64,000 nt of DNA from Buddleja alternifolia. Lineage: Eukaryota; Streptophyta; Magnoliopsida; Lamiales; Scrophulariaceae. The stretch's first letter is position 1; each line of letters begins with the position of its first letter. Positions 1 to 9,862 of this stretch are shown here, in pieces. The stretch is from NCBI GenBank assembly GCA_019426215.1, contig CM033397.1, positions 30,506,480 to 30,570,479 on the forward strand, written 5' to 3'. Under the pieces are notes generated by a model. It saw only the letters and a program-made list of their open reading frames with translations. It made no database searches and was not told the DNA's origin. The translations under genes and the position numbers were made by a program.

Positions 1-565
1 TCATGTCAATCAATATTTGATTTTTTAAATAATTATAGTTAATATTTAATAATTCATTAATTAAATTATTCTTTAAGTTTTTAGATTTATCAAGTTGACA
101 ATATGTATGTATATAAGTTATTTTAATTAACGAGATCATATGATTGACGTGCAACCCATGTGTTGTTTACTAATAACTCTAAACGAGACAGAGCGATATG
201 GGGTTTGGACCGGCCACACTTATTTATACCATGAAATTTTGTATATAAATTCATTAAAGTTATAAAATTTTCTCATTCGGATTCCTAAATTGTCCCAACA
301 CGTGAGCTAAAAATTTCTAGTTTGACTATAAACCTGATAAAGTTCCAAAATATGAGTGTGTAACCAACACTCCCAAGAATACTTAAGAGGAAGAAGAAAG
401 ACTTTACTTACTGCAATTTTCTATTCTTCTCATTAATGCAAAACATTGAATATAAATACAAGAATTAACATTCCTAAGAGGAAGGAAACACTACCAATCT
501 ACCATCATTACGTCTGCCCACTAACTCATGTAACTACTTCCACTACATTGACTCTTTAACTAACA
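1..565. other. Intergenic DNA, no gene seen
   Basis: AT-rich sequence without a coding region that resembles a protein family. It ends at the left target duplication of the SINE. Nothing else can be supported here. Confidence 0.6.
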
Positions 566-582
566 AATTGAAATTACATACT
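566..582. repeat. Left target-site duplication of the SINE
   Basis: AATTGAAATTACATACT is repeated exactly at 784-800. The two 17-base copies bracket the tRNA-like SINE, as expected for L1-type target-primed integration. Confidence 0.85.
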
Positions 583-783
583 CTATTTAAATCAAGAGGG
601 AGGGGGATACCCTACATATCTAGCCCAACAAACTCGGGTTGATAGTTATAATCTTGAGCCATAAAGACACTATCTAGCTCCATAAAGGAGGGAAGAGCCA
701 CAACTTGTAGGGGCCTGGATTCGAACCCAGGACCTCTCACATAAAGTGGGAGATGGATACCACTAGACCAACAGGTCTTGGGT
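583..783 (-). mobile_element. tRNA-derived SINE (about 200 bp)
   Basis: Read on the minus strand, the first 70 bases look like a tRNA: an A-box (TGGTCTAGTGG), a GGTTCGAATCC B-box and a T-arm stem CCTGG/CCAGG. The acceptor ends do not pair, so this is a SINE head, not a tRNA gene. A tRNA-unrelated body of about 130 bp follows, ending near 583. Exact 17-bp direct repeats flank the unit. SINEs are non-autonomous, transcribed by RNA polymerase III and mobilised by LINE proteins; an L1-type relic lies at 44.4-46.8 kb. It resembles plant Au-like SINEs in its head, but I cannot assign the family without a database. Confidence 0.8.
717..770 (-). promoter_or_regulatory. Internal Pol III promoter of the SINE (A-box 760-770, B-box 717-727)
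   Basis: On the minus strand the A-box reads TGGTCTAGTGG and the B-box GGTTCGAATCC, a perfect match to GGTTCGANTCC. The spacing between them (32 bases) is normal for a tRNA-type promoter. Confidence 0.8.
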
Positions 784-800
784 AATTGAAATTACATACT
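784..800. repeat. Right target-site duplication of the SINE
   Basis: Exact copy of 566-582. No mismatch has accumulated, so the insertion is probably fairly recent. Confidence 0.85.
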
Positions 801-1089
801 GAAAAATAAATAAAAGCAATAAATATAAACAAAAGGGCTTCAAAATACGTTCAACTTCTTTTGGGCCGCTTGACATCAAGCCCAATGGGCATATCAAAAC
901 CCAACAAAGATATATGTAATAACAAATTGACAGTCATAAAGTTTGACTATCATTGAGTTATGTAAAAATGCATAATAGACCGTCGATAATTGTGATTACT
1001 ATAAAAGTTTTTAACTTAATTTGTTGGATTATATTGCTCCATTTATATATTTTACTAACTTTTGAGTAGGTAAAATAAAAGAAAACAAC

Positions 1090-1168
1090 CTGAGGAATCC
1101 AGTGAGACCATCATGAGAAGCCCCAGAAGGATCATTGCAGAAACGAAGCGATTTGCAATACCAGCCAT
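1090..1168 (-). CDS. Possible first coding exon of a small secreted peptide (signal peptide only)
   Basis: Minus-strand ATG at 1168-1166 opens 26 codons of a typical signal peptide: a short N-terminus with Arg7, then a hydrophobic core (residues about 9-22, rich in Leu, Met and Val) and a polar end. At 1090/1089 the sequence TCCTCAG/GTTGTTTTC looks like a phase-1 splice donor followed by a T-rich intron start. A TATA-like CTATAAAA lies 60 bases before the ATG. An intron inside or just after the signal peptide is known from plant defensin genes, which suggests that kind of gene. I could not find a cysteine-rich second exon downstream, so it may be an orphan exon or a pseudogene. In frame, an upstream Met at 1264 also exists but would precede the TATA box. 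Confidence 0.3.
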
Positions 1169-1227
1169 AGAGAAGGAAAAGAATAAGCTAAATTGTGTGA
1201 TGAAGCATTTGACACCAAAAACTTCAT

Positions 1228-1235
1228 TTTTATAG
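1228..1235 (-). promoter_or_regulatory. TATA-like box before the candidate peptide exon
   Basis: CTATAAAA on the minus strand, 60 bases before the ATG at 1168. A start site about 30 bases downstream would leave a short leader. TATA-like words are frequent in AT-rich DNA, so this counts only together with the signal-peptide exon. Confidence 0.3.
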
Positions 1236-1329
1236 AGGTCCGGAGTGTGTAGAGTGGGCTTCATAATTTTCCAATCTAATTAATTATAACACCTGCTAAG
1301 TTTTCCTGCCAAATTATTAATCTTTGTGG

Positions 1330-1990
1330 AAAAAGGACAAAAACTTGAGAATTGCAATTTAGTCCAGTAGGATATGAGAAGTTGCAACCTTTATCCCAAG
1401 GTTTACAGAATTGCAACATTAGTCCAATACGACTCAAAAAGTTGCAATTTGATCCCGACAGTTAAAAAATGGACAGAAAAGATGTGTGTGTCACGCCTCA
1501 TTATAAATTCAAAGTTAAATTGAAAACATATAAAAAATACAAAAATATTTATAAAATAAATTTAAAATTTTCAACAGAGAAGGACAGAACCGAAGATTTT
1601 TCATCTTCTTCTTGACGAACGTACCCCACCACCCTAAATCCCCCAATTTCTAAAACCTAGCACCCCTGAGCTGCCGCCTAAGAAGTCAAAATTGAGCGGC
1701 GGCGGAGTGTATTTGGGTTGGGGGGGCTAGGTCATGGCTGTCTGTGCAGCTGTGTTTGGTGCTGTGGAGGAGGGCAACGCCGTTGCGGGGATTTGGGGTG
1801 TGGGATAACAATTTTCATTTTCATTTTTATTTTATAAATATTTTTATATACCAAATTACAAGTGGAAGGGCAGGTAACGTGCTTAAGGTACACTCGCTCA
1901 TTTTTCGTCAAAATATTGACGGACAAGATCATTTTGTAACCTGTGGAACTAATTTTGCAATCTTATAAACCTTGAGACTATAATTATAAT
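1330..1990. mobile_element. Putative inverted-repeat (TIR) element with a GC-rich core
   Basis: A left segment near 1397-1440 (CAAGGTTTACAGAATTGCAA...TAGTCCA) is matched in inverted orientation near 1940-1985 (CAAGGTTTATAAGATTGCAA...). The interior is AT-rich except for 1615-1800, a GC-rich patch with a GGCGGCGG run. The ends and target duplication could not be fixed. No transposase is present, so the element would be non-autonomous. Confidence 0.4.
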
Positions 1991-4431
1991 TCTCCCAAAA
2001 ATGAATTCACCACATTAATTTGAAGAAGCTCAAGTTGTAAGGTGTCCTTTTTTTTTCTTTTTCTTTTTTTGAGGGAACCCAAGCATAAAGGCCCGAGATC
2101 AATCCTTGAGATATTGTCACGTAAATATAGTAGGGACTCGGTCACAAGAAATTTTTTGCATGTAACATCTTGTTTAAGAAGCCAAAGTTCCATTCATATC
2201 AGACTAGAATTATTATGTTGGCAGATATAAGTTTATGTTTGCACAGTCATATATGGGACACTAGTTGCCAAACTAACTTCTATAATCGTATTTCAAGAGA
2301 AAAAAAAAAAAAAAAGCCCTTCTATGATCGTTCATGCTCTTTATTTCTTCTTTTACATGACTACTAGTAATATATATTGCTAAAACAATGGTTTTGTTTG
2401 CATATACGGCATTGACTGGTAAACAGTTTAGTTTGGCCAAATTTTTGAATAATTAATTGGGATATACACAATAATTGACATATAATAATTGATTATTAAA
2501 AAAAAATACTTTGAAAAGGTTTAATTTTAATAGAATTGCCGTTGGCCAACAAGCTTCTATTGCGTTTAAATAACCTAAAATTGAATAAGATAACCTATGT
2601 ACGTAGATCATGTTAAGTTAACATTGATTGTAATTGTCATTGGAGAACTCAATTCCACACTAGGCCAAACTCAACATAATTAATAAGATTTTTAGACTAA
2701 ATCTTTGTTGTGATCATAATGAGTATAATTTGGTTTAGTGGATTTTGATCCGCGACGACCGCCACTCAAGTAACTATGAATAAATGGATTAAATGGATAA
2801 GACTAAGAAAAATTCCGTGGAATTAAATTGAACTGACTTAGAAAATAAATAAATAAATAATAAATGGTTTGCAAACGTTAGTAAAATATTAGGTAGGAGG
2901 ATTTGTTAAATGACTCCAAACTTCCAATTATTGACCATGACTCAGAAGGAAAAGTCTCAAAAACAAAGTGACTCTAAAGGACACTAGATTAAATGAGTTT
3001 TGGGAAATTACCAAAGGTTGAAAAGGAAATTGTTTTGAGAGTACAATATTAATTGTGAAAAGAAAATTTTTGACAAAAAGGAAAAAAAAAAAGAATTTTT
3101 TGACGCTGTCAAAATTTTGGTGAATGAACTTGATGATGTTGTTCTAAGAGAGCTATCTTTATTTCTTAAAATTATTGGTCATTAAATTATAATATCTGAT
3201 AATTTCTTGTTTCCTATAATTTAATTTATGAGCTTAATCATTTTTAAATAATAAGAGTAAAGGAAAGAGGCTCATGCATGTCGCGTTTAAACTGGAAATG
3301 AGCAAAAGTATCGGGTTTTTTTAGTGGGTAGGTTTTGAAAATGTTTTTATTCGTCGCATTATGATGAGTGTTACTTCTATGCATTTTGGTCGACAAGGAT
3401 ACTTGGGAGGCACTGAGATCGATGCATTAAGGATATATTGCACAAATATGCATTCGCATTGGCGAAGATCAAGCGAAGTCTTAATTCAATGGCATTTAGT
3501 CAAAACACACTAATGATATGAGAATTCTATGGTATTTAGTCAAAATATACCTCACCATGGTATATTTCATTTATTATTTTTTGATTTTCCAGAATTTTTC
3601 AAAAAGAAATTGATTTTGTTTTTTAATTTTATTTTATTTTAGTGATTTGTTTCCAATTTTTTTTTTTAAATTTCTTTTCCTTCTAAGTTTTTAATTTATT
3701 TGTTGTGTCAATGATAAAAATCGCCATTAAAAATTTAAAAATTAGTTTAAGATATAATTTTAATATTTTTTGATTAGTTAGATTTCTGTAATGTCTTTAA
3801 TATTTTTTAGATAAGTTTTTAAAATTTTTGTTATATTTGCATGAATCTAATATTAATTTTTTTTATTAAAAACGGTTATTTATTCTAACTACAAATTCAT
3901 TTGTAATATACAATTTCAAAATTTTCTAGTTTTTTAGATTATTTTATTTTAATTTTTCAATTTTATCTTCACGTGGAAATTGAGGGTTTCCCTCCAAATT
4001 TTGAGCCCACGTAGTCAATTGTTCCTCAACATACCATAATCCTCAAATGGTGTCACGTAGACATTTTTAAGCCCAATTTTCAATTTTTTGGCAAATTTTG
4101 TATTGAAATTGCCACATTTCTCTCTGAAGTGTACCCAAATTGCCAACATGCCACTTTTTAGGTTGAAAAAAACGTGCATGGTCAGTGTATCATTTTTTTA
4201 ATTTCACCAAGAAATATGTGTGATTTTGAGTGAAATAACACTATCAATGGGCATGTCAATAAAGGATAAAAGCATGAAAAACACGCTTATCTTCTAATGT
4301 AATGTGGATTTTGTGTAGACTTTATAATAACAGAAGAAGTGTTTAGCTTATTTCGTTAACACATTTTTTTCCATTTCCAATATAACACAAAAAGAGTTTT
4401 TGCATTTGATGTGCACCAAAAATGTCTAAGG
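1991..4431. other. Intergenic AT-rich DNA, no gene seen
   Basis: Long AT-rich stretch with poly-T and poly-A runs. No coding region with family resemblance on either strand. Confidence 0.6.
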
Positions 4432-4437
4432 GCATTA

Positions 4438-4877
4438 TGGTAATTAAACATTCACCCGTGGATTAAAGTCCGCGATTAACATACTAATTAAACCCAAAAG
4501 GGATGACGACCCATCAAGAATACCTGGGCTATTTTAGTAGACTAAGGGTTATATTATTAAGCCTGATGGGCTAGTGAAAAAGTTAAGCCCACGGCCCATA
4601 GTCGACTGCCAGCTCCATATAAATACCTTAAAGGAGCTAGGAAAGGCTCATTATCTACTCCCCCAGTAAAAATTCACTGGCTATTGAGAGTAAACCCATA
4701 AAAGAACTACGAACAGACTTGATCCCTATTCATCGGGTCCGTAGGCAGCTCACTAAATTCGAGTGTAGTCCGTACATTCATCAACCCCAACCTAGTTTGT
4801 CGTGCGATGAATCGGTTCCATCACCCCACGTGGTCATTGACGTGTTATTCATTGACTGATAATTTTCACCATCATCA
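4438..4877 (+). repeat. 5' LTR of the Tat-like element
   Basis: Begins near TGGTAATT and ends CATCATCA just before the primer site. It includes a TATA-like CATATAAATACC near 4616, the likely Pol II promoter of the element. It aligns along its length with 8217-8650, except that the first bases differ (the 3' copy is shorter by about 6-8 bases). Confidence 0.85.
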
Positions 4878-4880
4878 GTT

Positions 4881-4892
4881 TGGCACCGTCTA
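4881..4892 (+). other. Degenerate tRNA primer-binding site
   Basis: TGGCACCGTCTA starts 3 bases after the LTR. Plant Tat/Athila elements commonly have TGGCGCCGT here, complementary to the 3' end of tRNA-Asp. One base (G to A) breaks the match. Confidence 0.6.
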
Positions 4893-5283
4893 TGGGAATT
4901 TCGGTCCAACCACTAAGTATGCAGACTAGAGATCGAGCACGTAACAGTAGTGGTGAGATTACTAGCAACAGTATGCCAGGGGTAGCTCTAAATCCCACGC
5001 TGCCAGGAAAGCTACCGAGAATTCAAGATATTGGGGATCCGGATGTACCGACCCTCAATGATGAGCGGCAGGCGCTCAGGAGACACCAGCAGTGATTCCA
5101 CCCCCTGCCAAAAGGGTGTGCGAGATCACTCGAAAAGTGCCACATGCGGTAGCTGCCAACACATTTAAGCAAAGCATTCACATAGAACTTGAGACACAAA
5201 GCATCACGTTCGAAGCTTGAGATTTGGAAAGCTGAATCCCCTCCCAAGACGAAGCTTTAGTGATCTCAGCCACCATCGCAAAC

Positions 5284-6384
5284 TCCTGGGTATGCAGGAT
5301 TCTCATTGATTGTGGGAGTTCCACTGATATTATCTTCTTTGATACCTTCACTCGTTTGTGAATTAATGGAACTAAAGTCTAAGAGGTGAAAACCCCACTC
5401 GTTGGATTCACAGGCGAATTAGTAGACGCCCAGGGAGAGGTGACCCTGCCATTATCCATGGACACACTCCCTAAGCGTGTAACCAGAAAGGTGAAATTCC
5501 TAGTGGTGAAAGCCCCCTTCGAGTATAATGTTATACTGGGGAGGTCGAGCTTAAACCTTTTTCGAGCTGTTATCTCTACCTTCCATCTGAAAGTCAAATT
5601 CCTAACTCCCAGTGGAACAGGAAAAGTCATAGGGGATAAACGACTGGCTAAACAATACCATACCAACACCCTTGTCAGGCACAAGAGGAAGCGGAGTGAC
5701 TCGGGCCCCAACACCGGGCGTGAATTAATAGAAATCGACATTGTGGCCCAAGTGGAAGGGAAGTCAAGTAAGACCTTGAAGGATGCTAGTGACACCCAGG
5801 GAGAGGCAGCCGAAAGCCTGAAGATGGTAGAGTTAGTACTGGGTGATCCCAAGAAAGCCACCATGGTCGGTGCCACCCTAGGGTCTACTCTTGAAGGTGA
5901 CTCATTACATTTCCTTCGAGGTAATACGGACATGTTCTCTTGGAGCATGGAAGACATGGAGGGTATTGAACCCAAGGTCATGACCCATCATCTGAACACC
6001 TGCCCAGATGCCTGCCCTGTGAAACAGTGCAAGCGGACTATGGGAAGAGAAAGAAGTTTGGCTGCTAAGGAAGAAAAAGAGAATTTGCTTTCTGTCGGTT
6101 ACATAAGGTTCGTGCACTACCCAGAGTGGCTAGCCAACGTGGTGTTGGTAGCAAAACCAAATAGCAAATGGAGGATGTGCTTAGACTTCACAGATTTGAA
6201 TAAGACATGCCCTAAGGACTCCTACCCTCTCCCCCGGATCAATGACTTGATTAATTCCACCGCCAGATGTGAACTGCTAACCTTCCTGGATAGGAGGCAT
6301 GTGTATAACCAAATTCCCCTAGCGCCCGAGGACCAGGAGAAACCAGCTTCATCACCGACTAAGGAACCTTTTGCTATAATGTGA
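5284..6384 (+). pseudogene. Protease and N-terminal reverse transcriptase relic (Tat-like pol)
   Basis: An aspartic protease relic starts with a LIDCGSS active-site motif (Asp codon at 5308) where LIDxGSS is usual. A stop interrupts it near 5358, and reading resumes at 5386 with the flap region and the ILGRSSLN motif typical of retropepsins. Reverse transcriptase follows from about 6090, with WLANVVLVAKPN and WRMCLDFTDLNKTCPKDSYPLP, the standard gypsy finger and palm motifs. The frame is lost near 6384, before the catalytic YIDD. Upstream (4880-5280) only scraps remain where gag should be. Non-functional. Confidence 0.85.
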
Positions 6385-6801
6385 TGCCTTTTTGGCTAAA
6401 AAATGCGGGTACCACTTATCAGAGGTTAGTGAATAAAATGTTCAAAGCACAACTGGGAAGAAACATATATAGATGACGTGTTGGTCAAGAGAAAACGGGG
6501 AGCAAACCATGTCCGCGATCTGCAAGAATGCTTCGAAGTGCTCAGGCGCTACAAGTTAAAGCTCAACTCCACCAAGTGTACTTTTGGGGTACGTGGTGGA
6601 AAATTTTTAGGCTTCATGGTGAGTGAGCGGGGGATAGAAGCAAACCCCAAGAAAATCAGAGCCATATTAAACTTAGCTCCCCCTAGATCCAAGAAGGAGG
6701 TACAAGAATTGATGGGGCGAGCAGCAGCCCTCAATAGAATTATCTCGCGTTCAACCGATAAGGGGTTGCCATTCTTCAAGAAAGAAGGCCAAAAGTCTTA
6801 A
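6385..6801 (+). pseudogene. Reverse transcriptase C-terminal relic with YIDD motif
   Basis: Continues the reverse transcriptase in other frames. FWLKNAG-like residues appear near 6390 and the catalytic YIDD is encoded at 6466-6477, followed by DDVLVK, the KLNSTKCTFGV and KFLGFMVSERGIEANP thumb motifs and the connection region KEVQELMGRAAALNR. A stop at 6799-6801 ends the frame. Confidence 0.85.
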
Positions 6802-7232
6802 GTGGGACTCTTCATGTCAAGTGGCGTTTGAGAAATTGAAGAAATACTTGGTCTCCCTGCCACTGCTCACCAAACCCGTAGACGGAGAAACACTTTACCT
6901 ATACGTAGCAGAGACCCATGAAGCGGTCTGCGCTACGCTAGTCTGAGACGACCATTGGGATCATAAACCCATTTATTATATTAGCCGCCTACTTCGAGTG
7001 GCCGAGCCAAGATGCCCTCTCATCGAGAAGTTGGCCCTCGCCTTGGTAGTGGCAGCAAGAAAGCTAAGGCCCTATTTTCAGTCACACCTCGTGGTGGTGC
7101 TCAGTGCTCACTAACCAACCCTTGAAAAGGATACTGTCAAGCACTGACATAGCAGGAAGGATGGTTAAATTGGCAGTGGAACTTAGTGAGCACGACATTG
7201 AATATCAGAGATGACCGGCCATCAAAGTACAA
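6802..7232 (+). pseudogene. First RNase H domain relic
   Basis: Broken frames encode the conserved gypsy RNase H core: a YLYVAETHEAV-like strand near 6900, then KPIYYISRLL and RCPLIEKLALALVVAARKLRPYFQ (about 6965-7080). In-frame stops near 6944 and 7110 disable it. Confidence 0.75.
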
Positions 7233-8039
7233 GTGTTAGCAAACTTTGTGGCCGAGTTGATGGAGGACGAGGCCCGTTGCTCCTTGCCAGCATGGACGCT
7301 TTTTGGAGATGGTTCTTCCACCAGCGCGGGCAGCAAAGCTGGAGTTACAGTCGAAAGTCCTCAAGGAGATAAATTTGAATATGCCATAAGTTTTGAATTC
7401 GATGCCTCAAATAATGAAGCCGAGTATGAAGCGCTATTGGCAGGGGCCAAACTAGCCTTCGCAGTTGGAGCAAAAAAATCGATAGTCTACAATGATTCAC
7501 AACTGGTAGCCAACCAGGTGAATGGAATATACGATTCTAAGGGGGTGAAGATAACTCAATACCTCGCCCTCGTTCAAAAGATGAGAGATCATTTTGAAGA
7601 GTTTGACCTTAGGCAGGTCCCAAGGGCTGAAAATGAAGCTGCTGACCAGTTGGCCAAGCTGGCAAGTTCTATAGCTTCCATTAAGAATAGGAAGATAACC
7701 TTCATCACCTCTGACAAACCGGAGGTGGAGAGGGGAGTCCTAAAAGTGTTGTGTGGGGAAGTAGAGGAGCCTAGCTGGAAAGACGAGATAGTTGACTATT
7801 TGGTGGCCGGTAGTCTACCCAACGACCCCAAACGCGCCAGGAGTGCCAGGATGAAGGCTGCAAGATTTGTCATGATAGATGGCGAATTATACAAGCGGGG
7901 GTTTTCACAACCATACTTGAAGTGTTTAACCCCTGCCAGAGCAGACTATTTGCTGCGTGAAATACATGAGGGGTGCTGCGGCAATCACCTGGGGGGTAAG
8001 GTGCTCGCGGCTAAGACATTGAGACAAGGGTACTTCTGA
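7233..8039 (+). pseudogene. Second (archaeal-type) RNase H and start of integrase zinc finger
   Basis: A 268-codon open stretch. Residues about 20-150 form an RNase H with FGDGSS (Asp26), NNEAEYEAL (Glu64), YNDSQL (Asp88) and ENEAADQLAKL (Asp138), so all four acidic positions survive. This second RNase H, found after the normal one, marks Tat-lineage elements. After a linker, residues 236-268 resemble the integrase N-terminus, with His245 and His252 of the H2C2 finger. A stop follows GYF. The open frame is part of a broken polyprotein, not a host gene, although it resembles host RNase H-like genes in isolation. Confidence 0.85.
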
Positions 8040-8204
8040 CCGACGATGCGTAAAAATGCTCAAGACTTAGTGCGGAAATGCAAAAGCTGCCAGGAGCACT
8101 CCAACATAAGTCACTTCCCAGGGACGGAGATGCGACTGCTAGAAAGTATGTGCCCCTTCGACATGTGGGAGCTGGACATAGACAAACCTTTTCCTTTAGC
8201 CATG
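8040..8204 (+). pseudogene. Integrase fragment (zinc-finger cysteines)
   Basis: Directly after the stop the frame continues with RKNAQDLVRKCKSCQEH, which supplies the two cysteines of the H2C2 finger, and then the linker before the catalytic core. The D,D35E core itself is absent: sequence jumps to the purine tract and the 3' LTR. Confidence 0.75.
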
Positions 8205-8216
8205 GGGTAAAGGAAG
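8205..8216 (+). other. Polypurine tract
   Basis: Purine-rich GGGTAAAGGAAG directly precedes the 3' LTR, where second-strand synthesis would be primed. Confidence 0.6.
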
Positions 8217-8650
8217 TGCCCATTCACCCGTGAATTAAAGTCCGCGATTAACATACTAGTTAAGCCTAAAAGGGCTGACGTCCCATCAAGAATACCTAGG
8301 CTATTATATTAGACTAAGGGTTATATTATTAAGCCTGATGAGCTAATGAAAAAGTTAAGCCCACAACCCATAGCCGACTTCCAGCTCCATATAAATACCT
8401 TAAAGAAGTTGGGAAATGCTCATTATCTACTCTCTCAGTAAAAGTTCACTGGCTATTGAGAGTAACTCCATAAAAGAACTACGAACAAACTTGATCCCTA
8501 TTTATCGGGTACGTAGGTAACTCACTAAATTCAAGTGCAGTCTATACATTCATCAATCCCCAACCTAATTTGTCGTGCATTGGATCGGTTCCATCACCCT
8601 ACATGGTCAATTACGTGTTATTCATTGACTGACGATTTTCACCATCATCA
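8217..8650 (+). repeat. 3' LTR of the Tat-like element
   Basis: Direct repeat of 4438-4877 with scattered substitutions, ending CATCATCA. Substitutions between the two LTRs are frequent by eye, which means an old insertion. Confidence 0.85.
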
Positions 8651-9111
8651 GCATTCAACCCTTTTAATTTTACTTAACACTAAAGACAATCAGGCAGCTC
8701 ACTTTCTGGTGAAAATTACGTCTAGTAATTAAGAGAGTGCACCAAAGGTTCCTCCCAGAGCCTTGGAGGTTGGTTTAGCTGAATTTTAGCATTGATTAAT
8801 AAATCATCATTTATTCTATAAATAAAATTAGTAAAAATTCTTTAAAATGATTTTTTACAGTATAAGAAGTAGTTTCAATTTAAGAAGAATTAATCATTCG
8901 ATCAACTTTACATTCATAAAAACTCAATCGTTAATTTTTATACTAACACTGTTCGTGTTTGATGATTTTGTTGACTAAATAACTCTTAACGCCATATGAT
9001 ATGATTGTGTAAATACTAAATATAATCATACCCGAATTTTCAACACACATTTCAATAATTTTGATATCGTTCGACATGTATTTAATCATTATGTTTTTAA
9101 TGAGAAAAAGC
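8651..9111. other. Intergenic DNA, no gene seen
   Basis: AT-rich spacer between the Tat-like element and a MITE. Nothing recognisable. Confidence 0.6.
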
Positions 9112-9453
9112 AAATGTTACTAATAGTCTCTGAAATTTCACATTTGTGTCATTTTCATCCTTAAAATACTAAAATGTTATGCTACTACCCCTAAGCTTAG
9201 TTCGTGTTTCACTTTTGTCCTTCCGGCCATTTTTCAATAGATTTTGAACAGATTGGGCAACATGTGCACCTCGTATTTGCCCCTAAAAAATGGCGTACAT
9301 GCTTTCCAATCCTGCCAAAATCCACCAAAAAAATGGTCTGAATCACGAAATTGAAGCACAAATTAAACATTAGGGATGATAACTTAGCATTTTGTATTTT
9401 AAGAACCAGAGTGATATATAAAGATGAAACTACAGAGATTACTAGTGACATTT
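9112..9453. mobile_element. MITE with imperfect terminal inverted repeats of about 85 bp
   Basis: The left end (AAATGTTACTAATAGTCTCT...) pairs with the inverted right end (AAATGTCACTAGTAATCTCT...). The match continues inward through TTCTTAAAATAC-like sequence. The core has no coding capacity. The superfamily is uncertain because I cannot define a target duplication. Confidence 0.6.
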
Positions 9454-9862
9454 AACCTAAGAGAAAAATATAAATGAAATATAAAACTATAATTTTTTTG
9501 AACAGTGACTATAATTTCTTAATAGGTGAAACTTACCTCAAACCTTAATAAAAAAGGGTATTTATATATACCCGACAGGTTTAATTTTTCGCCCAATAAT
9601 AAAGCATAACGAGCCCTAATTATTTCATTATAAATATTGTGGGCTTGAGCCTTACCCCGGCCCACTGAACGTGGTTTAAGATTGACGATTAAAAGCACTG
9701 ATTAGCTAGCCCCAACACATGAATTCTACCTACATATATAATACCTATACTATTCTACTTGAACCTGTTTGGGCTTTATATGAACGTTTCTCCAAACCCA
9801 ACTTTGTTTGAGTTTAGACGTAAAATTAATTTATTTTTTATTATCAAAACTGGTTTTCTAAA
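9454..9862. other. Intergenic DNA, no gene seen
   Basis: AT-rich spacer up to the outer LTR of the nested array. No coding or RNA feature recognised. Confidence 0.55.

Larger units (their letters stand above)
4438..8650 (+). mobile_element. Decayed Tat-lineage Ty3/gypsy LTR retrotransposon
   Basis: Two direct repeats of about 435-440 bp (4438-4877 and 8217-8650) bracket a tRNA primer site, relics of protease, reverse transcriptase, RNase H, a second RNase H and the integrase zinc finger, and a purine tract. The extra RNase H after the first is diagnostic of the Tat (Ogre/Retand-type) branch. The internal part is only 3.3 kb: nearly all of gag and the integrase catalytic core are missing, and the remaining pol has stops and frameshifts. 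The LTRs have diverged visibly. GCATT occurs at 4432-4436 and at 8651-8655; it may be the target duplication, although the 5' copy is one base off the TG start. Confidence 0.9.

Noticed and set aside
711..780. A functional tRNA gene on the minus strand
   Set aside because: A- and B-box and T-arm are present, but the acceptor ends do not pair and the unit continues into a body flanked by exact 17-bp duplications. It is a SINE.
5379..5981. A 200-codon open frame on the minus strand
   Set aside because: It is a shadow of the protease/reverse transcriptase relic on the plus strand and has no family resemblance.
7233..8039. A host RNase H-like gene
   Set aside because: It lies in order between pol relics and the integrase finger inside an LTR pair, so it is the second RNase H of a Tat-like element.
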